64,000 nt of DNA from NCBI GenBank assembly GCA_025449845.1, contig JANWIP010000020.1, positions 124,001-188,000 on the forward strand, given 5' to 3'. Position numbers and translations under genes: made by a program. Shown piece by piece: positions 19,191-27,853 of the stretch (within the stretch, counting starts at the first letter, position 1; each line of letters begins with the position of its first letter). A model generated the notes under the pieces. The model made no database searches. It was not told where the DNA came from and saw nothing but the letters and a program-made list of their open reading frames with translations. Source of the stretch: Solirubrobacteraceae bacterium (GTDB lineage Bacteria; Actinomycetota; Thermoleophilia; Solirubrobacterales; Solirubrobacteraceae).

Positions 19191-19724
19191 ATGCGGCGCA
19201 TTGGACTCGCGGTTTTGGTATTGACGCCGCTGCTGGCGCTGATCAGCGTGGCCGGTCAGGCCGCCGGGTATTCGCCCGGCTGCGGCCAGATCCCGATCGT
19301 CGGCGGGATTCCGCCATGGGGCTTCCACACCGGTCCTCCGATCGGCGAAACGGGCAGCTTCGCCCGCGGCCACGGCCAGATCAATCTGGAAGCGAACACC
19401 GTCTCCGGGATCCTGTGTCAAGAAGACCGCGGCCGAAACCAGCCAACCCGTGCGATAACTATGACGGTTGCGCACCATCTCGTCTATCACTCGCATGTCG
19501 CGGTGATGTGGGGTTTTCCCGGGAACATCATGAAGATCATCCTCCGCGTGCGGGCCAGCAACGATCCGAAATGTAAAGTCGGGACCGTCGGACGTGCGAC
19601 CCTGTTCGCAAGCTACAACGGCGTACGCAGCGACAGTGTCCAGTTTTTCTTCCCGGCCGCGTGTAGGGATCACGACCATCTGTACCACGGAACGCAGGTC
19701 AATAACCAGGTCCCACCGCTTTAG
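19191..19724 (+). CDS. Secreted protein of unknown function
   Basis: 177 residues from ATG 19191, which is preceded by AGGAGGA at 8-nt spacing; an earlier in-frame ATG at 19173 overlaps that ribosome binding site and is unlikely. A Sec signal peptide (M-R-R-I-G-L-A-V-L-V-L-T-P) ends near A-G-Q-A-A-G. The mature part has four Cys (G-C-G-Q, I-L-C-Q-E, D-P-K-C-K, A-A-C-R), suggesting two disulfides, and looks beta-rich. I do not recognise the family. It follows the amidase lipoprotein closely and may act with it at the cell wall. Confidence 0.75.
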   Translation: MRRIGLAVLVLTPLLALISVAGQAAGYSPGCGQIPIVGGIPPWGFHTGPPIGETGSFARGHGQINLEANTVSGILCQEDRGRNQPTRAITMTVAHHLVYHSHVAVMWGFPGNIMKIILRVRASNDPKCKVGTVGRATLFASYNGVRSDSVQFFFPAACRDHDHLYHGTQVNNQVPPL

Positions 19725-20715
19725 CCGGATTTCTCTCGCGGCGCCCGTCGGTGGCCAAGAGAACGATTCAGCTCAGCTCACTCGCCGGACAGGAAGCCCG
19801 GCAGTGGACTGGGCGGCGGCGTGACCGCGTTCAGCGGGAATGCGGTCCTGCTTGCGGGGCGAAGGGAGGCGTCTCGGGTAGCACCGAGCCGGTGCTCCCA
19901 ACGGACGAGCTGGAGAAGTAGACGTTGCTCGTCGACCCGCGCCGCTGGGACGCAGTGCTTTGCGCTGATTTGACCGGCCTATCATCGGTGGAGCCAGAGA
20001 TGCTGGGCATGGGTTCAGATGCTTGCGCGGAGGTCGTTCGTGCTCCGCGCCCCACGGTGGAGCGGCTGGTGGCTAGGCCGTGGAGGAAGAAGTCGGCCTG
20101 GCCCTATGTCGCCAAGAGCGGCCGTAGGTCCTACTCGGACGGCACGGGCATCAGCCGAGCGCCAGCTCGCGGGCAATGGAGGAGATCGCTACACCTCGTC
20201 CCGCTGAGAACAAACCAAGAAAATGCCCATCCAAAGCCTCCATCCAGGGTCATGGGCCACGGCCACCGGCCCCGGCCACATTACGGAAGACCCCATGACG
20301 CCACGAGACCCTGTATGGAGCAAGGTGTGGCAACGGCCCTCAGAAACATCCACAGCCAGCCGAGCACCAAGCCCCGCCGGCACGCCAAGCACCACCACGG
20401 CCAACCCGATCATCTGCCCCCAGCCCCTGAGAGGGAGGGCCGCATGGGAGCGCGGTAGGAACGAGGGACACCCAGCCCCAGGCCGGTCGGGCACGCTGCC
20501 CTGCCAGTCTGCCGGACGTCCCGAGGGCCGCGCCGAGCGCTGCTGGCCGCACGGGCTAACGTCGCCCAGCTGCCAGCACCGACCGTCAACTCCCTACCCG
20601 ATCTGGTGCGCCGTGGCCCATTTGGTCGTCTGTGGCGAGCGTGTTACGTTCGCCCGCCCCCACGGGCCAGTCCCGAATGCTGGCCCTAGCCGACAACCCC
20701 GAGGAGGTGGCCCCC
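19725..20715. other. About 1 kb without a convincing gene
   Basis: Open frames here (for example a 177-codon plus-strand and a 101-codon minus-strand frame) lack signal peptides, recognisable domains, ribosome binding sites or normal codon bias. The segment holds one hairpin at 19880-19896 and, at its end, the leader of the RHS gene. It may be degenerate accessory DNA left next to the toxin locus. Confidence 0.5.
19880..19896. other. Small perfect hairpin downstream of the secreted-protein gene
   Basis: AGCACCG (19880-19886) pairs exactly with CGGTGCT (19890-19896) around a 3-nt AGC loop. There is no T-run after it, so it could be a weak terminator for the amidase/secreted-protein transcript, or chance in GC-rich DNA. 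Confidence 0.35.
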
Positions 20716-23700
20716 GTGTCGCCCTTGTCCTGCCTGATTGGAACCGTTCGCCTGAAGGCCCCGTCCCAAGGAAGCGCCCTCAGCCGCAAAGCCGTCTGGC
20801 TCGCGGGCCTCGCGGCCTTGGCCCTGATGGTGCTCGCGCTGCCCGCGATGGCCTCGGCAGCGGTCTGCACGGACACCTACAAAGGCCCGGCCGAAGGGCT
20901 CTGGCAGACGGCGGCGAACTGGTCCGCCGAACATGTCCCGACGTCCTCGGATGTGGCGTGCGTTGGGGCGAGCGAAACCGTGAAGGTCACGGAAGGCTCA
21001 AACCAGGCAGGGGTCGTCCAGGTCGAAGGGACCCTGGTGGTCTCGAACGGCACCCTTGAAGTCACGAACGCGCTTGAAGCATCGACGATCAGCAGATTGA
21101 CGGTGAATGGCGGCACGCTTACAGGCGCCAGCACGCTGAACGTGTCCACTTCGTTTTTGTGGGAAGGGGGCACGATGTCTGGTTCGGGGTCTACGGTGCT
21201 GGAATCGGGTGTATCGGGCACGATCGAAGCCGGCTTCGACCATATAAGTGAACGGTCGTGGGTGAACAACGGCACACTCGCATACAAAAAAGGACTCATC
21301 GAAGCAGAAAAGGGTGCCAAGATCACAAACTCCGGGACGATCAAGGCTAACTCAGAATGGGGCACTGTCCTGTTCAGGATCGGCTCGGAAGGCGGCTCAG
21401 GGTCATTGGTGAATACGGGGACGTTCGAGAAGACTGAAGGGACAGGAACGGGGCGAGTCGAAATCGCCTTTGAAAACAAAGGCGTGGTTGATGCCGTGAC
21501 TGGGTCTCTTACGTTCGGAGGGGGCGGGTCATCCACCCCGAGTGCCGAATGGTCCGCGTCGAAAGGTGCCTCAATCGGCTTTACAGCCGGTGCGTTGACG
21601 ATCAACGGCGGCACCCTACTCGGTGCAATCGACACCTCTGGCGCGACTGTGACCGTGGAAGGTTCGCCGAGTGCGACTAGTGCGCAGCTAGACGCCTCTT
21701 CGGGGTCACTGAACATTCAGAGCAAACCCGTGACAGTCAACAGCCTCACCATACGTGGCGGTATTTTGGCCGGTGCCGGCACGTTGAACGTGTCCACTTC
21801 CTTCTTGTGGGAAGGAGGGACGATGTCTGGTTCGGGGTCCACGGTGCTGGAATCGGGTGTATCAGGCACGATCGAAGCCGGCTTTGACCATATAAGTGAA
21901 CGGTCGTGGGTGAACAACGGCACACTCGCATACCAAAAAGGGCTCATCGAAGCCGAAAAGGGTGCCAAGATCACAAACTCCGGGACGATCAAGGCTAACT
22001 CAGAATGGGGCACTGTCCTGTTCAGGATCGGCTCGGAAGGCGGCTCAGCACTAATTATTAATACTGGGACGTTTGAGAAGACAGAAGGAGAAGGGACGGG
22101 GCGAGTCGAAATTGGATTTGAAAACCTTGGGAGCATCATCGAACAGATAGGTAAATTCGTGTTCGCCGACCCGGTGTCCGCGGCCTCGTCTACACAGTAC
22201 GGGGGCAACAACCCTTCAGCGCCGGGCCAGGAACATCCGACATGCGTACACCCCGTGGATTGCGCTACGGGCAACTTCTTTGAAGCACAGGCCGATCTAG
22301 CGGTTGGTGGCCGCGGCGTCGGTCTCAACCTGACGCGCACGTATAACGCCCAGGCCGCTGCCGCAGGTGCAACCGGAGCGTTTGGGGCGGGGTGGAGCAA
22401 CTCGTTCAGTGATCATCTGGTCATCGAAAAAGGTAAAGCGACTCTGTATCAGGCGAATGGCAGCACCGTTTCGTTCACCGAAGGCAAAGGCGAATCGTTC
22501 ACGCCGCCGTCATGGTCCCAGGACTCGATGAGCGGCAGCACCGTAAATGGGTATTCGGTGGTCCTTGCCAATCAAATCAAATACCAGTTTGAAGGAAGCA
22601 CAGGCAAGCTCCAGAGCGTCGCCGAACGCAACGGCAACCAGACGAAACTCGCCTACAACAAAGGCGGACAGATCGAAACGATCACCGACCCAGCCGGACG
22701 GAAGATCACCCTGGCCTACAACGGCGAAGGGTTGATCGAAAGCGCGAAAGACCCAATGGGCCACACCGTGAAATACACGTATGAAGCCGGGAACCTCGCC
22801 AGCGTCACGGAGCCCGGTGAAACAAAAGCGCGCTGGCTGTACCACTACGACGGCTCACACCAGATGACTTCGAGCGCAGACGGGCGAGAAGGAAAAACGA
22901 CCACCGAATACGACGGCTCACACCGTGTCACATCACAGACCGATCCCCTGGAACGCAAAGTAACCTTTGAATACGAACCCTTCCACACCAAGATCACCAA
23001 TCACACCACGGGCAGCGTCACCGACGAGCGCTTTACAAGCAACGATCTGCCATTCTCGATCACCCGCAGCTTTGGCACCGCAAGCGCGACCACAGCGACC
23101 TTCACCTACGACGCCGAGAATAACCTCGCAAGCATAACCGACGGCAACGGCCACAAGACAAAATACACCTATGACGGGGAAGCCAACAGGACGAGCATGG
23201 TTGACCCCAACGAACACGAAACGAAATGGACCTACAACGGAACCCATGACGTCCTGACGATCACCGCGCCCACTGGCGAGAAGACAACCATCACCCGCGA
23301 CGGCCACGGCAACGCCGAAACCGTCTCCCGCCCAGCCCCAGGCAAATCCACACAGACCACCACCTACAGCTATGACGCGAACGGTAACGTCAAAAGCGCA
23401 GTGGACCCACTCAAACACACCTGGAGCTACGAATACAACAACCCGGGCGACCGCACGGGCGAAACCGACCCCGAAGGCGACAGGCGCACCCTCGGCTACA
23501 ACGAAGACTCGCGTGAAACCTCTACCGTCAGTCCGGCCGGAAACGTCAAAGGCGCCGAAGCATCACAGTTCACCACCAAAATCGAACGCGACGCGCAGAA
23601 CAGACCAACCACCATAACCGATCCCCTCGGCCACACCATCAAATATACCTACGACGCGAACGGCAACCTCGAAACCATCACCGACTCCAACGGGCACACC

Positions 23701-25707
23701 ACAACGTTCACCTATGACGCGGACAACGAGGCAACGAAGACCAAAGAAGCCAACGGCACCGCGACCGAAACCGGCTACGACGGTTCGGGGCGCGTCACAA
23801 GCCAGACCGACGGCAACAAATACACCACCACCTATACACGGAACGCCGTCGGTGAGATCACCGAAATCAAAGACCCACTCGGGCGCCTTACGAAAAAGGA
23901 ATACGACGCCGTAGGCAACCTCACAGCCGTAACGGACGCCGCGAAACGCACCACAAAATACGCCTACGACCCCGCCAACCGTCTGAAAGAAATCAGCTAC
24001 TCCGACGGCAAAACACCAGCCGCCAAATACGAATACGACGCAGACGGCAACCGCACAAAGATGACCGACGGCACAGGAAAAAGCACCTACACCTACAACG
24101 TCCTCGACCGCCTCGTGCAGAACACGGACGGACACGGCGACAGCACCGGATACGAATACGATCTCGCGGGCAATCAAACAAAACTGACCTATCCCAACGG
24201 CACGCTCGTGACGCGCGCCTACGACAACGCCAGGCGCCTCCAGAGCGTGACCGACCCATCCAAAAACACAACTACGTTCGCTTACGATCCGAACTCGAAC
24301 CTCACCACCACGACCTTCCCGAAAGGCACAAGCGAGCAAGACAAACTCACCTATAACCACGCCGACCAGCAAACAAAACTCACCATGACCGGCAGCGGCC
24401 TGAAAGTGCTCGCGTCCATCGTCTACGGCCGCGACAACAACGGGCAGGTCAAAACCACGACCACCACCGGGCTCCCCGGCTCGGCAAGCGCCAGCTACGT
24501 CTACGACACGAACAGCCGCCTCACAAGCGGAGCAGGCACCAGCTACGAATACGACGCGGCGAACAACCCCACCAAGATCGGCGCCAACACCTACACCTAC
24601 GACGCCGGCAGCCAGCTCGAAGCGGGCGGCGGCACAACCTACAGCTACGACCAGGTCGGAGAGCGCACCACCAGCGCCCCCAAAGGAAGCCCGGCTACGA
24701 CATTCGGCTACGACCAGGCCGGGAACCTCAACCAAGTCAAACAAGTCAAAACCACGCTCAGCGACACCTACGCCTACAACGGCGACGGCCTGCGCGTGTC
24801 GCAAACCAAACTCGCCACAACCAACTACCTCACCTGGGACACGCACCGCCGCGTGCCGCTGATCCTGAGCGACGAACAGAGCAGCTACGTCTACGGGCCT
24901 GGTAGCGTTCCGATAGAGCAGATTCAAAGCAAAGGGGTCACTCTCTACCTCCACCACGATCAGCAGGGCTCAACACGGATGCTGACCAGTTCTACCGGTG
25001 CGATCGAAGCTACCAAGACCTACGACGCCTACGGCAACCCCACCGGCACCACCGGCACGACCACAACCCCAATCGGCTACGACGGCCAGTACACAACGAC
25101 CGACAACGGCCTCATCTACCTCCGAGCCCGAACCTACGACCCCGCGACCGCCCAGTTCCTCACCGCCGACCCGCTCAGAGCGACCACATGGGCACCCTAC
25201 ACCTACACCTACGACAACCCGATCAACGAAGCAGACCCCACTGGGCTCTGCAACGAAAACCCCGTCAGCGTCAGCTTCTGGACAGAAGGCAACTGCCTCT
25301 CCGGCGCCGTCGGCGGACCCAACGGCGGAGGCTCACAGCCGACGCTATGGGACATCCCAGCATACGCCGCTGTCACCGTGCCCTGCATATTCGGCGGCGA
25401 GGCAGTATGCGGCGGTGCACTCACCGCTAGCGCGGTCGCAAGCTTCAGCGGCAATTGCACAACAGGCGCGGTCTATCCCAACTACAACGACCCCACACAG
25501 CCCCCCGGGCCCGGCTGGGAATGGAAGGGGAACGGACCAGTGGGAAGCAGGGAAGGATCATGGTACAACCCCGCAACTCGCCAGAGCGCTCATCCAGACC
25601 TAAATCATCCTCTGCCAAAGGGACCCCATTACGATTACTCAGACCCCAATACGCCAAAGACGCCCCTCTTTCCGGGAGATCCAATTCCCGAGGTGCCTGA
25701 GCTATAA
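20716..25707 (+). CDS. Secreted RHS/YD-repeat polymorphic toxin
   Basis: A 1663-residue exported protein. GTG 20716 follows GAGGAGG by 8 nt; the frame is open earlier, but this start gives a normal Sec signal ending near A-S-A (about 48). Residues about 60-490 are Gly/Ser/Thr-rich beta-helix-like repeats with two near-identical copies. Then comes a DUF6531-like entry motif (D-C-A-T-G-N-F-F-E, about 513), dozens of YD repeats (about 630-1430), and the RHS core end G-L-I-Y-L-R-A-R-T-Y-D-P with D-N-P-I-N-E-A-D-P-T-G-L (about 1497-1511). The last 150 residues are variable: a hydrophobic patch, then W-E-W-K-G, G-S-W-Y-N-P, H-P-D-L-N-H and G-P-H-Y-D-Y. That tail resembles a polymorphic toxin domain, perhaps Ntox37-like; I am unsure of the class. 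The next gene is the likely immunity gene. Confidence 0.9.
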   Translation: MSPLSCLIGTVRLKAPSQGSALSRKAVWLAGLAALALMVLALPAMASAAVCTDTYKGPAEGLWQTAANWSAEHVPTSSDVACVGASETVKVTEGSNQAGVVQVEGTLVVSNGTLEVTNALEASTISRLTVNGGTLTGASTLNVSTSFLWEGGTMSGSGSTVLESGVSGTIEAGFDHISERSWVNNGTLAYKKGLIEAEKGAKITNSGTIKANSEWGTVLFRIGSEGGSGSLVNTGTFEKTEGTGTGRVEIAFENKGVVDAVTGSLTFGGGGSSTPSAEWSASKGASIGFTAGALTINGGTLLGAIDTSGATVTVEGSPSATSAQLDASSGSLNIQSKPVTVNSLTIRGGILAGAGTLNVSTSFLWEGGTMSGSGSTVLESGVSGTIEAGFDHISERSWVNNGTLAYQKGLIEAEKGAKITNSGTIKANSEWGTVLFRIGSEGGSALIINTGTFEKTEGEGTGRVEIGFENLGSIIEQIGKFVFADPVSAASSTQYGGNNPSAPGQEHPTCVHPVDCATGNFFEAQADLAVGGRGVGLNLTRTYNAQAAAAGATGAFGAGWSNSFSDHLVIEKGKATLYQANGSTVSFTEGKGESFTPPSWSQDSMSGSTVNGYSVVLANQIKYQFEGSTGKLQSVAERNGNQTKLAYNKGGQIETITDPAGRKITLAYNGEGLIESAKDPMGHTVKYTYEAGNLASVTEPGETKARWLYHYDGSHQMTSSADGREGKTTTEYDGSHRVTSQTDPLERKVTFEYEPFHTKITNHTTGSVTDERFTSNDLPFSITRSFGTASATTATFTYDAENNLASITDGNGHKTKYTYDGEANRTSMVDPNEHETKWTYNGTHDVLTITAPTGEKTTITRDGHGNAETVSRPAPGKSTQTTTYSYDANGNVKSAVDPLKHTWSYEYNNPGDRTGETDPEGDRRTLGYNEDSRETSTVSPAGNVKGAEASQFTTKIERDAQNRPTTITDPLGHTIKYTYDANGNLETITDSNGHTTTFTYDADNEATKTKEANGTATETGYDGSGRVTSQTDGNKYTTTYTRNAVGEITEIKDPLGRLTKKEYDAVGNLTAVTDAAKRTTKYAYDPANRLKEISYSDGKTPAAKYEYDADGNRTKMTDGTGKSTYTYNVLDRLVQNTDGHGDSTGYEYDLAGNQTKLTYPNGTLVTRAYDNARRLQSVTDPSKNTTTFAYDPNSNLTTTTFPKGTSEQDKLTYNHADQQTKLTMTGSGLKVLASIVYGRDNNGQVKTTTTTGLPGSASASYVYDTNSRLTSGAGTSYEYDAANNPTKIGANTYTYDAGSQLEAGGGTTYSYDQVGERTTSAPKGSPATTFGYDQAGNLNQVKQVKTTLSDTYAYNGDGLRVSQTKLATTNYLTWDTHRRVPLILSDEQSSYVYGPGSVPIEQIQSKGVTLYLHHDQQGSTRMLTSSTGAIEATKTYDAYGNPTGTTGTTTTPIGYDGQYTTTDNGLIYLRARTYDPATAQFLTADPLRATTWAPYTYTYDNPINEADPTGLCNENPVSVSFWTEGNCLSGAVGGPNGGGSQPTLWDIPAYAAVTVPCIFGGEAVCGGALTASAVASFSGNCTTGAVYPNYNDPTQPPGPGWEWKGNGPVGSREGSWYNPATRQSAHPDLNHPLPKGPHYDYSDPNTPKTPLFPGDPIPEVPEL
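21127..21477 (+). repeat. RHS internal duplication, copy 1
   Basis: A 351-bp block in the N-terminal beta-helix region, repeated 648 bp downstream with no insertions or deletions. Most of the block, from the M-S-G-S-G-S-T coding region through F-R-I-G-S-E-G-G, differs at only scattered bases. Confidence 0.9.
21775..22125 (+). repeat. RHS internal duplication, copy 2
   Basis: Second copy of the 351-bp block, in the same frame (216-codon offset). It diverges mainly at the two ends; the middle is almost unchanged even at silent positions, pointing to a recent duplication or gene conversion. Confidence 0.9.
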
Positions 25708-25741
25708 TGTGAGTAGTCAAACAGGTGGAAGGTGACTGGTA

Positions 25742-26359
25742 ATGACAGAAAAGACAACGTTCAGCGTTGAGCTAGGGGACATCGGACAGCGGTGGGTACA
25801 ACAGTGCCTCAACGGGAGCGTTTGCTTAGGGTCCATGCTCCTTCCTAGGCTTGATTTGACAGAAGGCAAGATAGTAGTGCTGGGAGCCCACGCAGAGCTA
25901 CCTTGCGACAATGTAGAGCGCCTACAGGAGAGCGTCGCGCATCTAGACGTACTTGATGAGCAGGACCGCGCGGCGGCACTCCTGGAGCTACTCAAATCAC
26001 TTGAAGCTACTGTAGGAAAGATCATTGTTATTGTTGAGGATTACCTTCTGTCGCCCCAAGACAAATATACGCAGAGTCTTGTCGCGGCAAATAGCGTGGT
26101 TGTTGCACGCGGCACAGTGTTCCATATATGTGACGTAACGTCGCTCGGCACGCCAAAGGACGTATCTGAGCGTTGTAGTGGAGGGTTTGAATGGCCATTG
26201 AATATTTTTATTCTTTCGGCAGAGGCGGCGCGTAGTTTTGGAGATCTTGTAGAGCGTCAAGACGCGGCGCCTCTGGTCGATGCGCTTGTAGGAACGGTAC
26301 ACGCGATCTACGATGCCGAGGGTTACATCGCGTGGATTAGGAGAGATAGGCCGACGTAA
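25742..26359 (+). CDS. Candidate immunity protein for the RHS toxin (unknown family)
   Basis: A 205-residue, acidic, probably cytoplasmic protein with no signal peptide or membrane segment. ATG 25742 is preceded by GGAAGG at about 9 nt, and the gene starts 34 bp after the toxin stop. Its base composition is visibly lower in GC than its neighbours (A/T-rich third positions around 26000-26220), marking it as recently acquired. I do not recognise a family. Immunity is inferred from position alone: polymorphic toxins are almost always followed by a small gene whose product binds the toxin tail. Confidence 0.68.
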   Translation: MTEKTTFSVELGDIGQRWVQQCLNGSVCLGSMLLPRLDLTEGKIVVLGAHAELPCDNVERLQESVAHLDVLDEQDRAAALLELLKSLEATVGKIIVIVEDYLLSPQDKYTQSLVAANSVVVARGTVFHICDVTSLGTPKDVSERCSGGFEWPLNIFILSAEAARSFGDLVERQDAAPLVDALVGTVHAIYDAEGYIAWIRRDRPT

Positions 26360-26411
26360 GCAGTGACTGGGCGACTACTATTGCGCCGCTGGTCCTGCTG
26401 GGGTGGATGAG

Positions 26412-26600
26412 GATGTCTCGGGCTCGCATCGGTCCACGCGCTTCGGCCAGAACCTGCTGTATGGCCTTGGCCACCAAGCCGGGCCGGAACCTGCGATCTT
26501 GGCGGCCGGAAGGATGCGGGTCGGTGTTGCTGGCGGCCAGCTGGTCCAGCTTCTCGGCCAGCTGCCGCACCCTGTCCTGGATGTCCGGGCGCGAATAGGC
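26412..26600 (-). pseudogene. Remnant of an HTH-type protein gene
   Basis: A minus-strand frame encodes a helical stretch (V-R-Q-L-A-E-K-L-D-Q-L) followed by R-F-R-P-G-L-V-A-K-A-I-Q-Q-V-L and G-P-M-R-A-R-D-I, which looks like the start of a winged-helix domain. It then runs into unrelated sequence and has no proper start. I read it as a degraded fragment between the immunity gene and the tRNA. Confidence 0.4.
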
Positions 26601-26620
26601 TCCGATCCTGAGATGAGGGG

Positions 26621-26668
26621 ATGCGGATCAGTCACGAGACGATTTACCGCGCCCCGAGGCACCGTTGA
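26621..26668 (+). pseudogene. Possible IS30-family transposase fragment
   Basis: Fifteen codons read M-R-I-S-H-E-T-I-Y-R-A and then hit a stop. S-H-E-T-I-Y is a hallmark of IS30-type transposases. Nothing else of the element survives nearby, so this is a scar rather than a working insertion sequence. Confidence 0.35.
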
Positions 26669-26698
26669 ATCCCCTATGAACACTGGAGATTAAGTCTA

Positions 26699-26771
26699 TG
26701 GGCCGTGTTGGAATCGAACCAACAACCTTGGGCTTAAGAGGCCCCTGCTCTGCCAATTGAGCTAACGGCCC
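26699..26771 (-). tRNA. tRNA-Lys (anticodon CTT)
   Basis: Read on the minus strand, the acceptor arm GGGCCGT pairs with ACGGCCC, the D arm is GCTC/GAGC, the anticodon loop is CTCTTAA (anticodon CTT, lysine), and the T arm GTTGG/CCAAC encloses TTCGATT. The discriminator base is A and CCA is not encoded. The outer pair of the anticodon stem is a G-A mismatch, slightly unusual. The gene borders the toxin/remnant segment and could have served as an integration site. Confidence 0.95.
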
Positions 26772-26889
26772 GCGAGAATACCGGCGAGAGCCGGTCCGGG
26801 GGATGCCGCGAGGATTCTAGCCGAGGGCCGCGCCTGCCGCGAGCATGGCGTATCTGCATCGCCGCCAACGCGGAAGCGCCAAGCCCCGC

Positions 26890-27840
26890 TCAGAACACAA
26901 CGGTCCGCCCTCCGTCGATGATGACGCGGTCATCGAGATGCAGCGCAAGCGCTCGGGCAAGAACAATCCGCTCAATGTCGCGCCCCACCCACTCAAGCTC
27001 CGCCGCGCTCTGGCGATGGTCGACCCGCTCGACTCCCTGTTCGACGATCGGCCCGGCATCGAGCTCCTCGATCACATAGTGGGCGGTGGCGCCGATCAGC
27101 TTGACCCCATGCTCGCGTGCCCGTCGGTAGGGATCGGCGCCCGCGAATGCCGGCAGAAAAGAGTGGTGGATGTTGATCACGGGTGCCCCGATGCGGGCCA
27201 GGAAATCCCCGCTGAGGATCTGCATGTAGCGCGCGAGCACCACGACATCCACCTCGCCGGCGAGCAACTCCAACATCCGTGCCTCGGCACCCATCATGCC
27301 GCCCTCCTCCAAGACGGGCACATGATGGAAGGGCACCCCCGCCGCCTCGGCCTCTCCCCGCAGGTCGGGATGGTTGGACACGACCGCCACCACCTCGGCA
27401 TCGAGCTCCCCACGTCGCTGACGCCAGAGCAGGTCGACCAGGCAGTGGTCGTGGCGCGAGACGAGGATCGCCACGCGCCTGCGCTCGTCCCACCAGCGGA
27501 TCAGCCAGTCCATCTGAAAGCGCTCGGCTACCTCCGCCTGGAAGCGTTCCCGCAGAGCCTCCCGTGCCCCGGCTGCGCGCAAAACCTCGTGAGAGGAAAC
27601 CGCCGGCCCGCGCGCCTGCCCAATCGACCCCTCTGCCAAGAGTCCCTCGGCCAAAGATTCCTCCTCCAAGAAGAACTCGGTGCGCAGGAAGAACCGTCCC
27701 CCCGAAGGATCGGAGGAGTACTGGTGAGAGGAGACAATATTGGCCCCTGCGTCGAACAGAAACCCCGAGACCGCGGCGACGATCCCCGGCCGATCGGCGC
27801 AGTCGACGAGCAGGCGCCCCGTGTACCCCGGGCGGCCCAC
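26890..27840 (-). CDS. purU: Formyltetrahydrofolate deformylase
   Basis: PurU hydrolyses 10-formyl-THF to formate and THF, balancing one-carbon pools. The N-terminal ACT domain (D-C-A-D-R-P-G-I-V-A-A-V-S) is followed by the formyltransferase-like domain with V-S-R-H-D-H-C-L, the catalytic region I-N-I-H-H-S-F-L-P-A-F and G-A-T-A-H-Y-V and L-D-A-G-P-I-V-E-Q. At 316 residues it is about 30 longer than usual because of an acidic/Ala-rich insert around 65-95 between the two domains. It lies 118 bp beyond the tRNA. Confidence 0.93.
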   Translation of the reverse strand: MGRPGYTGRLLVDCADRPGIVAAVSGFLFDAGANIVSSHQYSSDPSGGRFFLRTEFFLEEESLAEGLLAEGSIGQARGPAVSSHEVLRAAGAREALRERFQAEVAERFQMDWLIRWWDERRRVAILVSRHDHCLVDLLWRQRRGELDAEVVAVVSNHPDLRGEAEAAGVPFHHVPVLEEGGMMGAEARMLELLAGEVDVVVLARYMQILSGDFLARIGAPVINIHHSFLPAFAGADPYRRAREHGVKLIGATAHYVIEELDAGPIVEQGVERVDHRQSAAELEWVGRDIERIVLARALALHLDDRVIIDGGRTVVF

Positions 27841-27853
27841 GACGGTACCCGGC

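Noticed and set aside
18447-19688. 413-codon minus-strand open frame over the amidase and secreted protein
   Set aside because: The plus-strand genes have signal peptides, ribosome binding sites and, for the amidase, zinc ligands; the minus frame has none.
23563-24957. 464-codon minus-strand open frame inside the RHS gene
   Set aside because: It is exactly antisense to YD repeats, is Val/Gly-rich with no domain, and has no ribosome binding site; the plus-strand RHS protein explains the region.
22600-25200. CRISPR-like or simple-repeat array
   Set aside because: The periodic sequence encodes in-frame YD repeats of the RHS protein; spacing and sequence vary as in protein repeats, not as direct DNA repeats with spacers.
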